DNA of 64,000 nt from SYFY01 sp041752315 (lineage in GTDB: Bacteria; Pseudomonadota; Gammaproteobacteria; Pseudomonadales; Azotimanducaceae), in the NCBI GenBank assembly GCA_041752315.1, contig JBGSHJ010000086.1, positions 1 to 64,000 on the forward strand, given 5' to 3'. The position numbers were made by a program, and so were the translations under genes. How positions within the stretch are numbered: position 1 is the first letter of the stretch; every line of letters starts with the position of its first letter. Below the pieces are notes generated by a model. It was not told the origin of the DNA, ran no database searches, and saw nothing but the letters and a program-made list of their open reading frames with translations. This document shows, in pieces, positions 8,901 to 15,797 of this stretch.

Positions 8901-11580
8901 ACAACCTGCGCATCAGCGCACACGAGGCGCTGTGTTTGTACTGCGCGCCGACCAGCTTTCCTCGGCGACCCGCAACCTGCTTCTTTCCGCGGCGCGCATT
9001 GTGCTGGTCAGCCAGCGGGGCAGCCTCACTGCGCAGCTGGAGCGGCGGTTGGAGAAGCCGGATCGGCCAGGTCGGACCAGTGCTCCGGTTCGCGGAGCAA
9101 ACCCTGCCCCATCGTCAACTTCCCCCCGGCGCCTGGCACCACCGGCAACTCCCGCATCCGGCACCGGTCTTCAGTTTTTCAACGGACTGGGTGGATTTTC
9201 GGATGATGGCCGCGAATACGTGATTACGCTCGCGGCGCACGAAACTACGCCCCTGCCGTGGATCAATGTCATCGCCAACGAACAATTTGGTTTCCAGGTT
9301 GCCGCTGAAGGCAGTGGGTACACCTGGTCGCTGAACAGCCGCGAAAACCAGCTGACTGCATGGTCGAATGACCCGGTCAGCGATCGGCCAGGAGAGGTTC
9401 TCTACCTCCGCGATGAAGACACCGGCGAATTCTGGACCCCGGTCGCAACACCGATCCGCACTCACAAGGCGCCTTATACGGTCTACCACGGTCAGGGCTA
9501 CAGCCGGTTCGAACACATGGCGCACGACATCGCGGCAGAACTTCAAATGTTCGTTCCACTCGAAGACCCCGTGAAAATCATGCGCCTCTCACTGCGCAAC
9601 CACTCTGCCCGCCGTCGACGGATATCGGTCACAGCCTATGTTGAATGGGTGCTTGGTACGATTCGCAGCAAATCGGCACCAACCATTGCCACCGAGCTCG
9701 ATCCGGTAACCGGTGCCTTGTTTGCCCGCAACCCGTGGAGCCTGGACTTTGGTTCGCGGGTCGCCTTTGCCGACCTGTTGGGTCGTCAGAGCGACTGGAC
9801 CGGTGATCGACGGGAGTTCATCGGACGTTTTGGTCGTTTGGACAATCCGGCAGCTCTGGCAGATCGCGGGCCTTTGTCGAAACGAATGGGCGCGGGGATG
9901 GATCCGTGCGCTGCTCTGCGGGCAACACTCGAACTGCCGCCAGGAGCGACGACGGAAATCACCTTTCTGCTCGGCCAGGCCGACCATACGGAAGCCGCCC
10001 AGGCCCTGGTATTGGCTTATCGAAAGGCCGATCTCGATGCCGTACTCAAGGCAGTCATCGCACGCTGGGACGATCTGCTCGGTGTTGTGCAGGTGAAAAC
10101 ACCGGACAGGGCCATGGATATCCTGCTGAACCGATGGCTGCTGTACCAGACCGTGGTCTGCCGCCTGTGGGCACGTTCAGCGTTTTATCAGGCCAGTGGC
10201 GCCTGGGGCTTTCGGGATCAGTTGCAGGACGGAATGGCGCTGTGCATCTCTCGTCCGGACCTCGTCAGGGAGCATCTGCTGAGGGCAGCAGCGCGCCAGT
10301 TTCTCCAGGGCGATGTTCAGCACTGGTGGCTGCCTCAGACCGGGCAAGGTGTCCGTACCCGCATCAGTGACGACAGAGTCTGGCTCGCTTACTGCACCCT
10401 CCACTACCTGAAGACCACCGGTGACCATTCGATCCTGGATGAGATGGTCCCGTTCATCGAAAGTCCTGAACTCACCATCGACGAGAGCGAATCCTTTGCA
10501 CTGCCCACCACCGCGGAGCATGGCGGCACCTTTTTTGAGCATTGCGCCCGGGCCATCGATGACAGTCTTGCTCTGGGTGTACACGGCCTGCCTCTGATCG
10601 GGACCGGAGACTGGAATGACGGTTTGAATCGGGTCGGCGAGTCCGGTCGCGGCGAGAGCGTATGGCTGGGCTGGTTTCTGTTGGCCACGTTGCCGGAGTT
10701 TGCAACGATCGCCGCGGATCGAGTGGACCACGTTCGCTCCGCGAAGTGGAATGGATTCTGCGCCCGGTTACGCGCATCGATCGAGCGCGAAGCCTGGGAT
10801 GGAGCCTGGTATCGACGTGGCTTTTTCGACGATGGCAATCCGTTGGGCTCCATCGTCAATGACGAAGCCAGGATCGATTCCATTGCGCAATCCTGGAGCG
10901 TGATTTCGGGTGCCGGAGACCACACTCGCTCAAGGCTGGCCATGGCCGCACTCGAGGCTTACCTGATTCGCCGGGAGGAGCGACTGGCACTGCTCTTCAC
11001 ACCGCCCTTCGACAAGTCGGCGATGGAGCCCGGTTATATCAAAGGTTACCCTCCGGGCATTCGCGAGAATGGCGGCCAGTACACCCACGCTGCGGCATGG
11101 TCGATCTTCGCCTATGCAAAGCTCGGCGCGGCTGAGCAGGCTGCAGAGCTGTTCGCCCTGTTGAATCCGATCAACCACAGCACAACACGAAGTGAAGCAA
11201 ACCGCTACAAGGTGGAGCCCTATGTGGTTGCCGCGGACGTCTATTCCGTCGAACCGCATGTCGGTCGCGGTGGATGGACCTGGTATACCGGCGCCGCTGG
11301 TTGGCTCTATCGTGCCGGACTCGAAGCGATACTCGGTTTTCGACTGCGTGGAGACCACCTGGTACTGCAGCCTTGCATTCCCGTAGCCTGGCCACAATTT
11401 GAACTGACCTTCAAGTACCGGAAAACCCGCTACCAGATTCATGTCGACAATTCGACGGGCGCTGGAGCGCGAGTGGTCCGGATCATCGTCGATGGAATGG
11501 AGGTCGAGAGCGCGCAAGGGCAAATCGCGCTGATCGATGACGGCGAATTGCACGATGTACGCGTGACACTGGGTTGCTGA
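2986..11580 (+). CDS. ndvB: Cyclic beta-1,2-glucan synthase (NdvB/ChvB family, GT84-GH94)
   Basis: This giant inner-membrane enzyme, about 2,864 residues (rhizobial NdvB is of similar size), initiates, elongates and cyclises periplasmic beta-1,2-glucans. Domains in order: an N-terminal region (RAELFSIERLELHAASLAQ); two membrane segments near residues 400-450; the GT84 domain with DVDTRLP near 618 and HRWTRGDWQ near 766; further membrane segments around 800-980; a glycoamylase-like domain (RRTWRYFETF, SESAYNARDLERTYQYSNFG near 1391, MAHHQGM); then two GH94-type beta-sandwich repeats and a GH94 catalytic domain with GTGDWNDGLN near 2540 (general acid Asp) and YPPGIRENGGQYTH near 2687. The start is uncertain. 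The frame opens at 2902 with no ATG before the conserved N-terminus. TTG 2986 lacks a good ribosome binding site, whereas CTG 2965 has GAGAGG five bases upstream. Products usually serve osmoadaptation and host or surface interaction. Confidence 0.95.
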   Translation: MRREPEDSPWHSTDIIRAELFSIERLELHAASLAQAQDITLDPPAGRSLNSRLKENERVLIENYRSIAGVMIEGQPISSAAEWFLDNFHQVEDQIRQIHDDLPPGYYRQLPKLANGQLAGYPRVFGIAWACCAHSDSRFEAEALLRFVRAYQVVQPLLIGELWAIAISLRIVLVENLRRIVQQVARDRLAQKDADRIADELLGVGSNTTEPQALIRHHAQHNPLPHAFLVQVVKRLRDQDPRVTPALAWLDEQLALQHQTADELVQEEHHRQGAANVTMRNIITSMQLLSDIDWNEFFEAASLVDAVLGDETDFVLMDFATRNLYRSAIEELARGASASELDVARVAVQAARAAPANTPQVQDPGYHLIAGGRAALEAAIGYRTSIKEIPRRLNDRLGPAGYMAGVATCSVLTLALPICLLAQQGVPTPWLALLALAGAIPAIDLAVAIVNRAITRSVGATILPAMAFETGIPVAHRTLVVVPTLLTTTAAVDAQIERLEVHALSCSTGEIYFALLTDWLDAESASRPDDAALLLRARAGIARLNQNHRGTHTSERFFLLHRKRVWSDSEQVWMGWERKRGKLHELNRLLRGAQDTSYISAAGDTPVVPPDVRNVITLDVDTRLPRETARRLIGKLAHPLNRPRLDTDGRVVIEGYSILQPRVTPSMPVGREGSMFQRVFSGMTGIDSYDAAASDVYQDLFGQGSYSGKGIYDVDAFEAALAERVPEGSMLSHDLFEGTFARAGLVSDIEVVEEYPARYDVTAARNHRWTRGDWQLLPWVFGRHDSRSKGRAPLPLLGLWKMVDNLRRTLSAPTMLLALLAGWLMAPTAASIWTMFVVMTIVLPTLLPVLATALAPRPGVKAISHLLAIGTDLWLSLMQVLLVMTFLAHQAWLMCDAITRTLFRVFVSRRHLLEWVTAAQAQTSFRPNLGGLLTRMWMSPVLALVAIGLTTTTGQGAWLIALPFACLWAAAPLIAHLVSRSPKVAGRVGVSAADQQVLRLIARRTWRYFETFVTADDHMLPPDNFQEIPRPVLARRTSPTNIGLYLLCVVSARDFGWIGLRDAIGRLEATIATLHRMQRYRGHFYNWYDTSDLRPLEPLYVSTVDSGNLAGHLIAVANACRQWSQGSAPEVPTLDGVRDAVALAQLAFDAMPEHGCRTTTPGREVGISLMRITECLGSTPLRANDTSRIDQQHAIELAPLITSLVQSVRTLAADSADAECEELVFWVNAAQQSIVIRITDGLPVVADTPPDAQLSRRLDALADTTRHFALSMEFGFLFDPRRKLLSIGYRAADGTLDPGCYDLLGSEARLASFFAIAKCDVPTQHWFRLGRAVAPVAHGAALISWSGSMFEYLMPSLVMRAPARSLLEQTNRLIVRRQIAYAASLGVPWGISESAYNARDLERTYQYSNFGVPGLGLKRGLNDNVVIAPYATGLAAMIDPQAAARNFELLKSLGACGRFGFYEALDYTRHRLPAGVNVSIVQAFMAHHQGMTIVAVANVLFDGRMRSRFHAETSVQATELLLQESTPRDVSVVRQRVEEIDSRSRITIGQQQEARQFSTTSDATPQTHLLSNGRYSVMITSAGSGYSRWQEFAVTRWREDSTRDDSGSFIYLRDVVRGTVWSATLQPVGVEPDAVEVTFAEDRAEFVRHDDTLTTALQVVVSPEDDAEVRRVSLTNHGNVPRDIEVTSYCELVLAPAASDFAHPAFSKLFVQTEFLPAMNALIASRRRRSPEEAEIWVAQHAVVEGAVVEEGRRLQPVEFETDRALFTGRNHDIHDPVGVMLGQPLSNSVGTVLDPVFALRHRVRVQPGTTVCLSFWTVVAGSRSGVLDLLDRHYDAAGFKRATTLAWTQAQVQLLHLGIKAAEASLFQRLAGHVLYANSAMRPSSDTILRGVGPQDGLWAQAISGDLPLVVLRIDHVEDIAIARQLLQAHEYWRLKQLAVDLVILNERTASYVQDLQSALETSIRMSQSRSQPAHQRTRGAVFVLRADQLSSATRNLLLSAARIVLVSQRGSLTAQLERRLEKPDRPGRTSAPVRGANPAPSSTSPRRLAPPATPASGTGLQFFNGLGGFSDDGREYVITLAAHETTPLPWINVIANEQFGFQVAAEGSGYTWSLNSRENQLTAWSNDPVSDRPGEVLYLRDEDTGEFWTPVATPIRTHKAPYTVYHGQGYSRFEHMAHDIAAELQMFVPLEDPVKIMRLSLRNHSARRRRISVTAYVEWVLGTIRSKSAPTIATELDPVTGALFARNPWSLDFGSRVAFADLLGRQSDWTGDRREFIGRFGRLDNPAALADRGPLSKRMGAGMDPCAALRATLELPPGATTEITFLLGQADHTEAAQALVLAYRKADLDAVLKAVIARWDDLLGVVQVKTPDRAMDILLNRWLLYQTVVCRLWARSAFYQASGAWGFRDQLQDGMALCISRPDLVREHLLRAAARQFLQGDVQHWWLPQTGQGVRTRISDDRVWLAYCTLHYLKTTGDHSILDEMVPFIESPELTIDESESFALPTTAEHGGTFFEHCARAIDDSLALGVHGLPLIGTGDWNDGLNRVGESGRGESVWLGWFLLATLPEFATIAADRVDHVRSAKWNGFCARLRASIEREAWDGAWYRRGFFDDGNPLGSIVNDEARIDSIAQSWSVISGAGDHTRSRLAMAALEAYLIRREERLALLFTPPFDKSAMEPGYIKGYPPGIRENGGQYTHAAAWSIFAYAKLGAAEQAAELFALLNPINHSTTRSEANRYKVEPYVVAADVYSVEPHVGRGGWTWYTGAAGWLYRAGLEAILGFRLRGDHLVLQPCIPVAWPQFELTFKYRKTRYQIHVDNSTGAGARVVRIIVDGMEVESAQGQIALIDDGELHDVRVTLGC

Positions 11581-11647
11581 TTCGATCCGCCATGAACGGA
11601 TGCAAACAGGCATCTGCCAGGAAAATGAATCCGATCAGCCTGCGAGC

Positions 11648-11890
11648 CTACTTCTTGACTGGCGGATCACGAAACATCTTTTCGAATTGATGATCCAGTG
11701 CTTCAAACAGGTCGAGCTTCCCGGAGGGAGCTGATCGTAAAGCCGGATCGGGATCAGAAGCCCCGGCGGATTGTCCCGCCTCTCCGGGGTGCTGCTTCTT
11801 TGCAGACAGGTTTGTGAACGTCTTCTCCGGCTTTTCGAAGGTCTCGTTGCCGCATTCCGCAGCATGATCAGGATCGGGAAGAGTCTTCAA
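11648..11890 (-). CDS. Small hypothetical protein, 80 residues, TTG start
   Basis: I do not recognise this product. The frame starts at TTG 11890, which is preceded on the minus strand by AAAGGTG with a seven-base gap, a near-ideal ribosome binding site. The sequence is hydrophilic and charged, with few hydrophobic stretches, and ends in a short amphipathic segment (LFEALDHQFEKMF). No signal peptide, cysteine pair or membrane segment is visible. It lies 78 bases downstream of the histidine kinase gene on the same strand and converges on the glucan synthase gene. It could be a small accessory protein or a chance frame; codon statistics and homologues would decide. Confidence 0.42.
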   Translation of the reverse strand: MKTLPDPDHAAECGNETFEKPEKTFTNLSAKKQHPGEAGQSAGASDPDPALRSAPSGKLDLFEALDHQFEKMFRDPPVKK

Positions 11891-11968
11891 GTTTGTTCAC
11901 CTTTGGTGCTTCCGGATGCGGTCGATACCCTGGCATGCAAGAACCTCAATGACTCGCACCTCCGTGTC

Positions 11969-12784
11969 TCACACTGGAACGGCTTCCGCAGCCACGGGCA
12001 AACAGAACCGGAACGTGGCCCCGAAACCCGCATTGTTCCTGAAGCCAAGATCTCCGCCATGCTGTGCGATGATGGTTCGACAGATGGACAACCCCATTCC
12101 CATGCCACTTATCTTGGTGGTGTAGAACGCATCGAACACCTGGGGCGCATCGGTTCTAGATACACCAGGGCCGGAGTCGACAACTTCAATCCAGACCAAC
12201 GCCCCCAGCAGACCACTTCTTACAAGGACCCGATTGCCGTTGACCCGTCCCACCTGATTCATCGCATCAACTGCATTGCGAATCAGATTGAGTCCTATCT
12301 GCTGTATCTCAACCGGATCACAGAACACGGCGGGCACGTTGCTGGACAGTTCAAACTGCAGGTCAACGTCTCGCAGGCATTCGTCCTCAGCCACCAGCTG
12401 GGCCAGGTCCATCAAGAGGTTGTTCAGAAAGGTCCGTTCACGCTGGTTTGCCTCGCCACGCACCGAAGATTGAATACGTGCGACGATTGCGCCTGCACGC
12501 AGCGACTGGAGGCTCAACTTTTCGAGCGCAAGGAGCAGACTGTCCCGGTCGACCTGGGTAGTTCGCAACAAGTTGATGCACGCTTGCGCATACATCGTTA
12601 TCGCGGTCAGAGGTTGATTGATTTCGTGGGCGATGGTGGCCATCAATTCGCTGCTCGCTCCCCTGGGGAGTGATGGCAGTCCGACGTGCTTCGAGTGTTT
12701 CAACGTGCTCGTTTCAGGATCCGGGGGGCTCATCAACAGGTTGACTCGATGGCTTGCAGCAAAACATCGTAGGACAGCAGTCAT
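11969..12784 (-). CDS. Sensor histidine kinase, short form without input domain
   Basis: The 271-residue protein contains the two core modules of a two-component histidine kinase. A HisKA dimerisation/phosphoacceptor segment carries IAHEINQPLTAI with His53. A HATPase_c domain follows, with the N box LIRNAVDAMNQ (Asn170), the G1 box DSGPGV (203-208) and the G2 box GMGMGLSI (227-234). The IAHEINQPL form of the H box resembles FixL/DctB-type kinases. Only about 45 residues precede the H box, with no PAS, GAF or membrane segment, so the protein would be cytoplasmic and need another protein or a very small sensor. No response regulator is adjacent. ATG 12784 is used; ATG 12733 is an alternative. 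It is divergent from the transglutaminase-like gene. Confidence 0.9.
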   Translation of the reverse strand: MTAVLRCFAASHRVNLLMSPPDPETSTLKHSKHVGLPSLPRGASSELMATIAHEINQPLTAITMYAQACINLLRTTQVDRDSLLLALEKLSLQSLRAGAIVARIQSSVRGEANQRERTFLNNLLMDLAQLVAEDECLRDVDLQFELSSNVPAVFCDPVEIQQIGLNLIRNAVDAMNQVGRVNGNRVLVRSGLLGALVWIEVVDSGPGVSRTDAPQVFDAFYTTKISGMGMGLSICRTIIAQHGGDLGFRNNAGFGATFRFCLPVAAEAVPV

Positions 12785-12864
12785 CGCTTGCTCTGTGCGA
12801 TGTCGAACGCACTCGTTCAGGCGATACAGGTTACCGCGTGGAATCCGCTTCGAGGTCCGCTATC

Positions 12865-12880
12865 TGTACGACACCGTACA
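12865..12880. promoter_or_regulatory. Perfect 16-base inverted repeat (operator-like)
   Basis: TGTACG-ACAC-CGTACA is a perfect inverted repeat with a four-base spacer. It sits midway in the 185-base region between the divergent histidine kinase and transglutaminase-like genes. Size and position suit a dimeric repressor or activator site, but no matching regulator is identified. The rest of the gap holds no convincing gene apart from a 19-codon frame ending at the transglutaminase start. Confidence 0.4.
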
Positions 12881-12969
12881 ATCCGGAATTCAAAACCACT
12901 GCATACTGCACATATGAATGATCTGAAAACACCGGCGCTGGCGCGGCGCAAAACTGCGGCCAAAAATTC

Positions 12970-13842
12970 ATGATCCGCATGCAGTTGCAACTGGACCTGA
13001 ACTACCACATCGATGCCTATGGTGCCGACTTCCTGTTCAACATCCATGCCGCGCAGACCTGCAATCAGCGGCTCATCATGGAGCAGTTGACGCTCAGCCA
13101 ACCTTGCGAAACTCAAATCTGGACCGAGCCGGCGACCAGCAATCGATTCATGCGCCTGCACGCTGATCCGGGCCAACTGCTGGTGACCTACTCCGCAACC
13201 GTCGACCTGCTGCACCACTTTGGCGACACGTGCCTCATCAGGGAAGTTCCGGTGCGCGACCTCCCGTTCGAGGTTGTTGGCTACCTCTATCCCAGTCGGT
13301 ATTGTCAGTCAGACCGGCTGCTCCGGTTCGCTGCGAATGAATTTGGCCAGATCCAGATGGGGTACGACCGTGTTCAGGCCATCTGCGAATGGGTGCAGCA
13401 CCATGTGACGTTCACTTCCAACACCTCCAACTCGACCACTTCGGCGCTGGACACACTCTCGGAAAGGGTAGGCATCTGCCGCGACTTTGCGCATCTGATG
13501 ATCGCGTTGTGCCGCGCAATCAACATACCGGCGCGATTTGTCACCGGTACCGATTATGGGTGTCCCATGGGTTATGGACCGCCGGATTTTCACGCCTACG
13601 TCGAAGTCTATCTGGCTGATCGCTGGTACATATTTGATCCTTCCGGACTGACCCTACCCATGGGGCTGGTGCGATTTGGGACCGGGCGCGACGCGGCCGA
13701 CGTAGCCTTTGCAACCATTTTTGGTGGAGTGACCTCCGCGCAACCAATCATCCGCGCTACCGCGATCACCGATGGCAGCAACGCTACGGAAATGCCGTAT
13801 CTCCTCCAGCAGAGGGCCTTGTCCACCGACCGTGGTGTCTGA
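12970..13842 (+). CDS. Transglutaminase-like cysteine peptidase family protein
   Basis: The 290-residue protein has an N-terminal beta-rich domain typical of bacterial transglutaminase-like proteins (residues about 1-100) and a transglutaminase core. The catalytic triad is visible as Cys170 in GICRDFAHLMIALCR, His208 in DFHAYVEVYL and Asp223 in FDPSG. There is no signal peptide, so it is probably cytoplasmic. Members of this family are usually proteases or amidases rather than protein cross-linkers, and the substrate is unknown. ATG 12970 and ATG 12979 are both possible starts. The gene is read divergently from the kinase and is followed by an AraC/GyrI regulator on the same strand after 131 bases. 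Confidence 0.9.
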   Translation: MIRMQLQLDLNYHIDAYGADFLFNIHAAQTCNQRLIMEQLTLSQPCETQIWTEPATSNRFMRLHADPGQLLVTYSATVDLLHHFGDTCLIREVPVRDLPFEVVGYLYPSRYCQSDRLLRFAANEFGQIQMGYDRVQAICEWVQHHVTFTSNTSNSTTSALDTLSERVGICRDFAHLMIALCRAINIPARFVTGTDYGCPMGYGPPDFHAYVEVYLADRWYIFDPSGLTLPMGLVRFGTGRDAADVAFATIFGGVTSAQPIIRATAITDGSNATEMPYLLQQRALSTDRGV

Positions 13843-13973
13843 CCAGCCGACCGGGTACCAGCGAGACCAGTAGTCGACAGCCAACGGACGGCAACGCTGC
13901 CGGGCAGTGCCAACACCGCAAAGTTCGCAATGTGGGTCAAGCACGCGTCGCGCGACATTGCTAAGTTTGTGGC

Positions 13974-14906
13974 ATGCGAACCAATACCAGAAACTTCTAC
14001 GAGCGCGCGGTCCTGCGGACGGTACTGACGATCACTCGCGGCCTCGACAACGCACTTGATCTGGACGCACTGGCCAGCGAAGCGGCGATGTCGAGCTTCC
14101 ACTTTCACCGCATGTTTCGCGGATTGATTGGCGAAACCCCACTGGAGATGCACCGTCGATTGCGCCTTGAACGCGCGGCCTGGCAATTGCTCAGGACCGA
14201 TGCACTCATCACCGAGATAGCCTTTGCCGCCGGCTATGAAACCCACGAATCGTTTACCCGCGCGTTTGGCAGCTGCTATGCCTGTTCGCCCTCTGCCTTT
14301 CGGGCTTCACGCAATCCGGACGGTACTCATTACAGCGCATTCAGGATTCAACTCGCCAATCGGTCCGGAGTTCATTTCCCGGATCTTTCCGCACAGTTGG
14401 ATGAGGTTTTTTCCCGGGCCATCCGTTCAGCAACAGGAGTCTCCATGCAGGTTGAAATCCGTCAGCTACCCGCTCAGCGCCTTGCCACGATCGAACATCG
14501 CGGTCCCTACAATCGAATCGCCGAAGCCTTTGCGCGGCTGGGGCAGATCGCGGGGCCCGCCGGACTGTTCGGCCCACAGGCCGCGATGATCGCGCTTTAC
14601 CTGGACGATCCGGAATCAACGCCCGCCAGCGAACTGCGGGCGGAGGCGGCGCTGGTCGTGTCTGCTGACAAGGTTCTGCCGACCACCGTTGGCGAAAACC
14701 TGCTGCCAGCAGGGTCATATGCATGCACCGTGCACGAAGGTGGTTATGACAGGCTCGGTGATACCTGGGCACGGTTCATGGGCCAGTGGCTGCCACAGAG
14801 CGGACACCGCCTGTCCGACAGTCCGAGCTTCGAGCGCTATCTGAATACACCGATGGATGTACCGGTGGATCAGCTGCGCACCGAGCTCTACCTACCGCTG
14901 GTCTGA
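13974..14906 (+). CDS. AraC-family regulator with GyrI-like effector domain
   Basis: The 310-residue protein has the SoxS/Rob-like layout. An N-terminal AraC DNA-binding domain (residues about 20-110) has two helix-turn-helix units, one around LDALASEAAMSSFHFHRMFRG and the other around ITEIAFAAGYETHESFTRAF. It is joined to a C-terminal GyrI-like small-molecule-binding domain (about 157-310, starting QVEIRQLPAQRLATIEHRGPY). Such proteins typically sense amphipathic or cationic ligands and activate detoxification genes; the ligand here is unknown. The start is ATG 13974. The last 15 bases overlap, tail to tail, the end of the convergent gene at 14892. Its targets are not evident from the neighbourhood. 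Confidence 0.92.
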   Translation: MRTNTRNFYERAVLRTVLTITRGLDNALDLDALASEAAMSSFHFHRMFRGLIGETPLEMHRRLRLERAAWQLLRTDALITEIAFAAGYETHESFTRAFGSCYACSPSAFRASRNPDGTHYSAFRIQLANRSGVHFPDLSAQLDEVFSRAIRSATGVSMQVEIRQLPAQRLATIEHRGPYNRIAEAFARLGQIAGPAGLFGPQAAMIALYLDDPESTPASELRAEAALVVSADKVLPTTVGENLLPAGSYACTVHEGGYDRLGDTWARFMGQWLPQSGHRLSDSPSFERYLNTPMDVPVDQLRTELYLPLV

Positions 14907-15401
14907 AGTTCCGTCAGACTGCCCTTCCACGCGTCGCTCAGCTTCGCCTGCCGCTGACGCTTCGAGCGACTCAGGGGCAGGAACCGGTGGTGTGGTATCC
15001 AGCACGGGCACAAGCCGAACCGGTGTTGCACCATCCCGCCCAAAGAGCGTACCGATAAATTCATCGGCCCAGCCATACTTGGCTCGCATCAGGTCATTCA
15101 CCTCATCGCGGAGTTCAGGCTCGGGCCTGGCGTCGTAGGCCATGCGTACGTCGCCACGTTCAACACCGACGCGAGGTGTTGACGACAGCCGTTTGAACCA
15201 TCCGGAATCTGCCTGACCGGCACGCAGATACTGGAATCCGTCCAGATCCACCACCCACAAACGGGTTTCTTCAGGCTCGCCCGCGGAACCCTGCGTACTG
15301 AGCACCACTACTTCGCCGCTCTCTGACGCCACACCCTGCAATATCAGCACACCGGCAAACAAGGTCAGCAACAGCCACAGTGTTCGTGTGAACCAGACCA
15401 T
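14892..15401 (-). CDS. Membrane-anchored PNPOx/nitroreductase-like split-barrel protein
   Basis: The 169-residue protein begins with one hydrophobic helix (residues about 5-25, FTRTLWLLLTLFAGVLIL), then a region resembling deazaflavin-dependent nitroreductase/PNPOx-fold proteins. Motifs include EETRLWVVDLDG, LRAGQADSGWFKRL and DLMRAKYGWADEFIGTLFG. The C-terminal 30 residues are Pro/Ala/Glu rich and low in complexity. Family members bind FMN or F420-type cofactors, but no clear cofactor residues can be confirmed here, so function is open. Its ATG lies one base beyond the stop of the VanZ-like gene, which suggests translational coupling. The 3' end overlaps the convergent AraC/GyrI gene by 15 bases. 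Confidence 0.72.
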   Translation of the reverse strand: MVWFTRTLWLLLTLFAGVLILQGVASESGEVVVLSTQGSAGEPEETRLWVVDLDGFQYLRAGQADSGWFKRLSSTPRVGVERGDVRMAYDARPEPELRDEVNDLMRAKYGWADEFIGTLFGRDGATPVRLVPVLDTTPPVPAPESLEASAAGEAERRVEGQSDGTSDQR

Positions 15402-15402
15402 G

Positions 15403-15789
15403 TCATGTCTCCAAGCGTAGGGCTTTAAGCACAGTCTGCAACAAGCGATCCACCGCGTCGCCTGCGAAATGGAGCAGCAGCAGACCCAGGCTGATGCCCA
15501 TCACATCGACCCCAAGGTCTTTCCACTCCGCCAGTCGCGCGCCCATGACACCCTGCAACAACTCGAGGCCAGCGCCGTAAGCGACCATCAGCAGGGCTGG
15601 CCACAGGAGTCCCCGCCGAAAGTGGGCCATGGCCAGCAGGAAGGTCAGCACCAGGAACGCCACCGCATGCAGAAGGATGTCACTGATTTGTGCGATGGGT
15701 CTGGGCGGACTTGGTGTCAGCGCAAGCCATGTGATGATCACGAAGTTTGTCCAGAAACCCAATTGCCACAGGAGCGGACGAATCTTCAA
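15403..15789 (-). CDS. VanZ-like integral membrane protein
   Basis: The product is a 128-residue membrane protein with about four hydrophobic segments (LLWQLGFWTNFVIITWLAL, DILLHAVAFLVLTFLLAMA, WPALLMVAYGAGLELLQGVM, VDVMGISLGLLLLHFAG). The pattern matches VanZ-like proteins, including the conserved H-x-x-x-F in helix 2 and the E-x-x-Q segment GLELLQ. The frame is open further upstream, but that part overlaps hemE and is not protein-like. TTG 15789 is the first sensible start, nine bases after the hemE stop. VanZ-like proteins are mostly of unknown function; some affect glycopeptide resistance. The tight spacing with hemE and the next gene suggests one transcript. Confidence 0.75.
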   Translation of the reverse strand: MKIRPLLWQLGFWTNFVIITWLALTPSPPRPIAQISDILLHAVAFLVLTFLLAMAHFRRGLLWPALLMVAYGAGLELLQGVMGARLAEWKDLGVDVMGISLGLLLLHFAGDAVDRLLQTVLKALRLET

Positions 15790-15797
15790 GCTGGTGA

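Noticed and set aside
11599..11614. GATGC-AAACAG-GCATC hairpin after the glucan synthase stop as an intrinsic terminator
   Set aside because: The stem is only five base pairs and no T-tract follows.
12914..12973. A 19-codon frame ending in an ATGA overlap with the transglutaminase gene start
   Set aside because: It has no ribosome binding site and no homology signal, and the downstream gene can start at ATG 12979 instead. A coupled leader peptide remains possible but unsupported.
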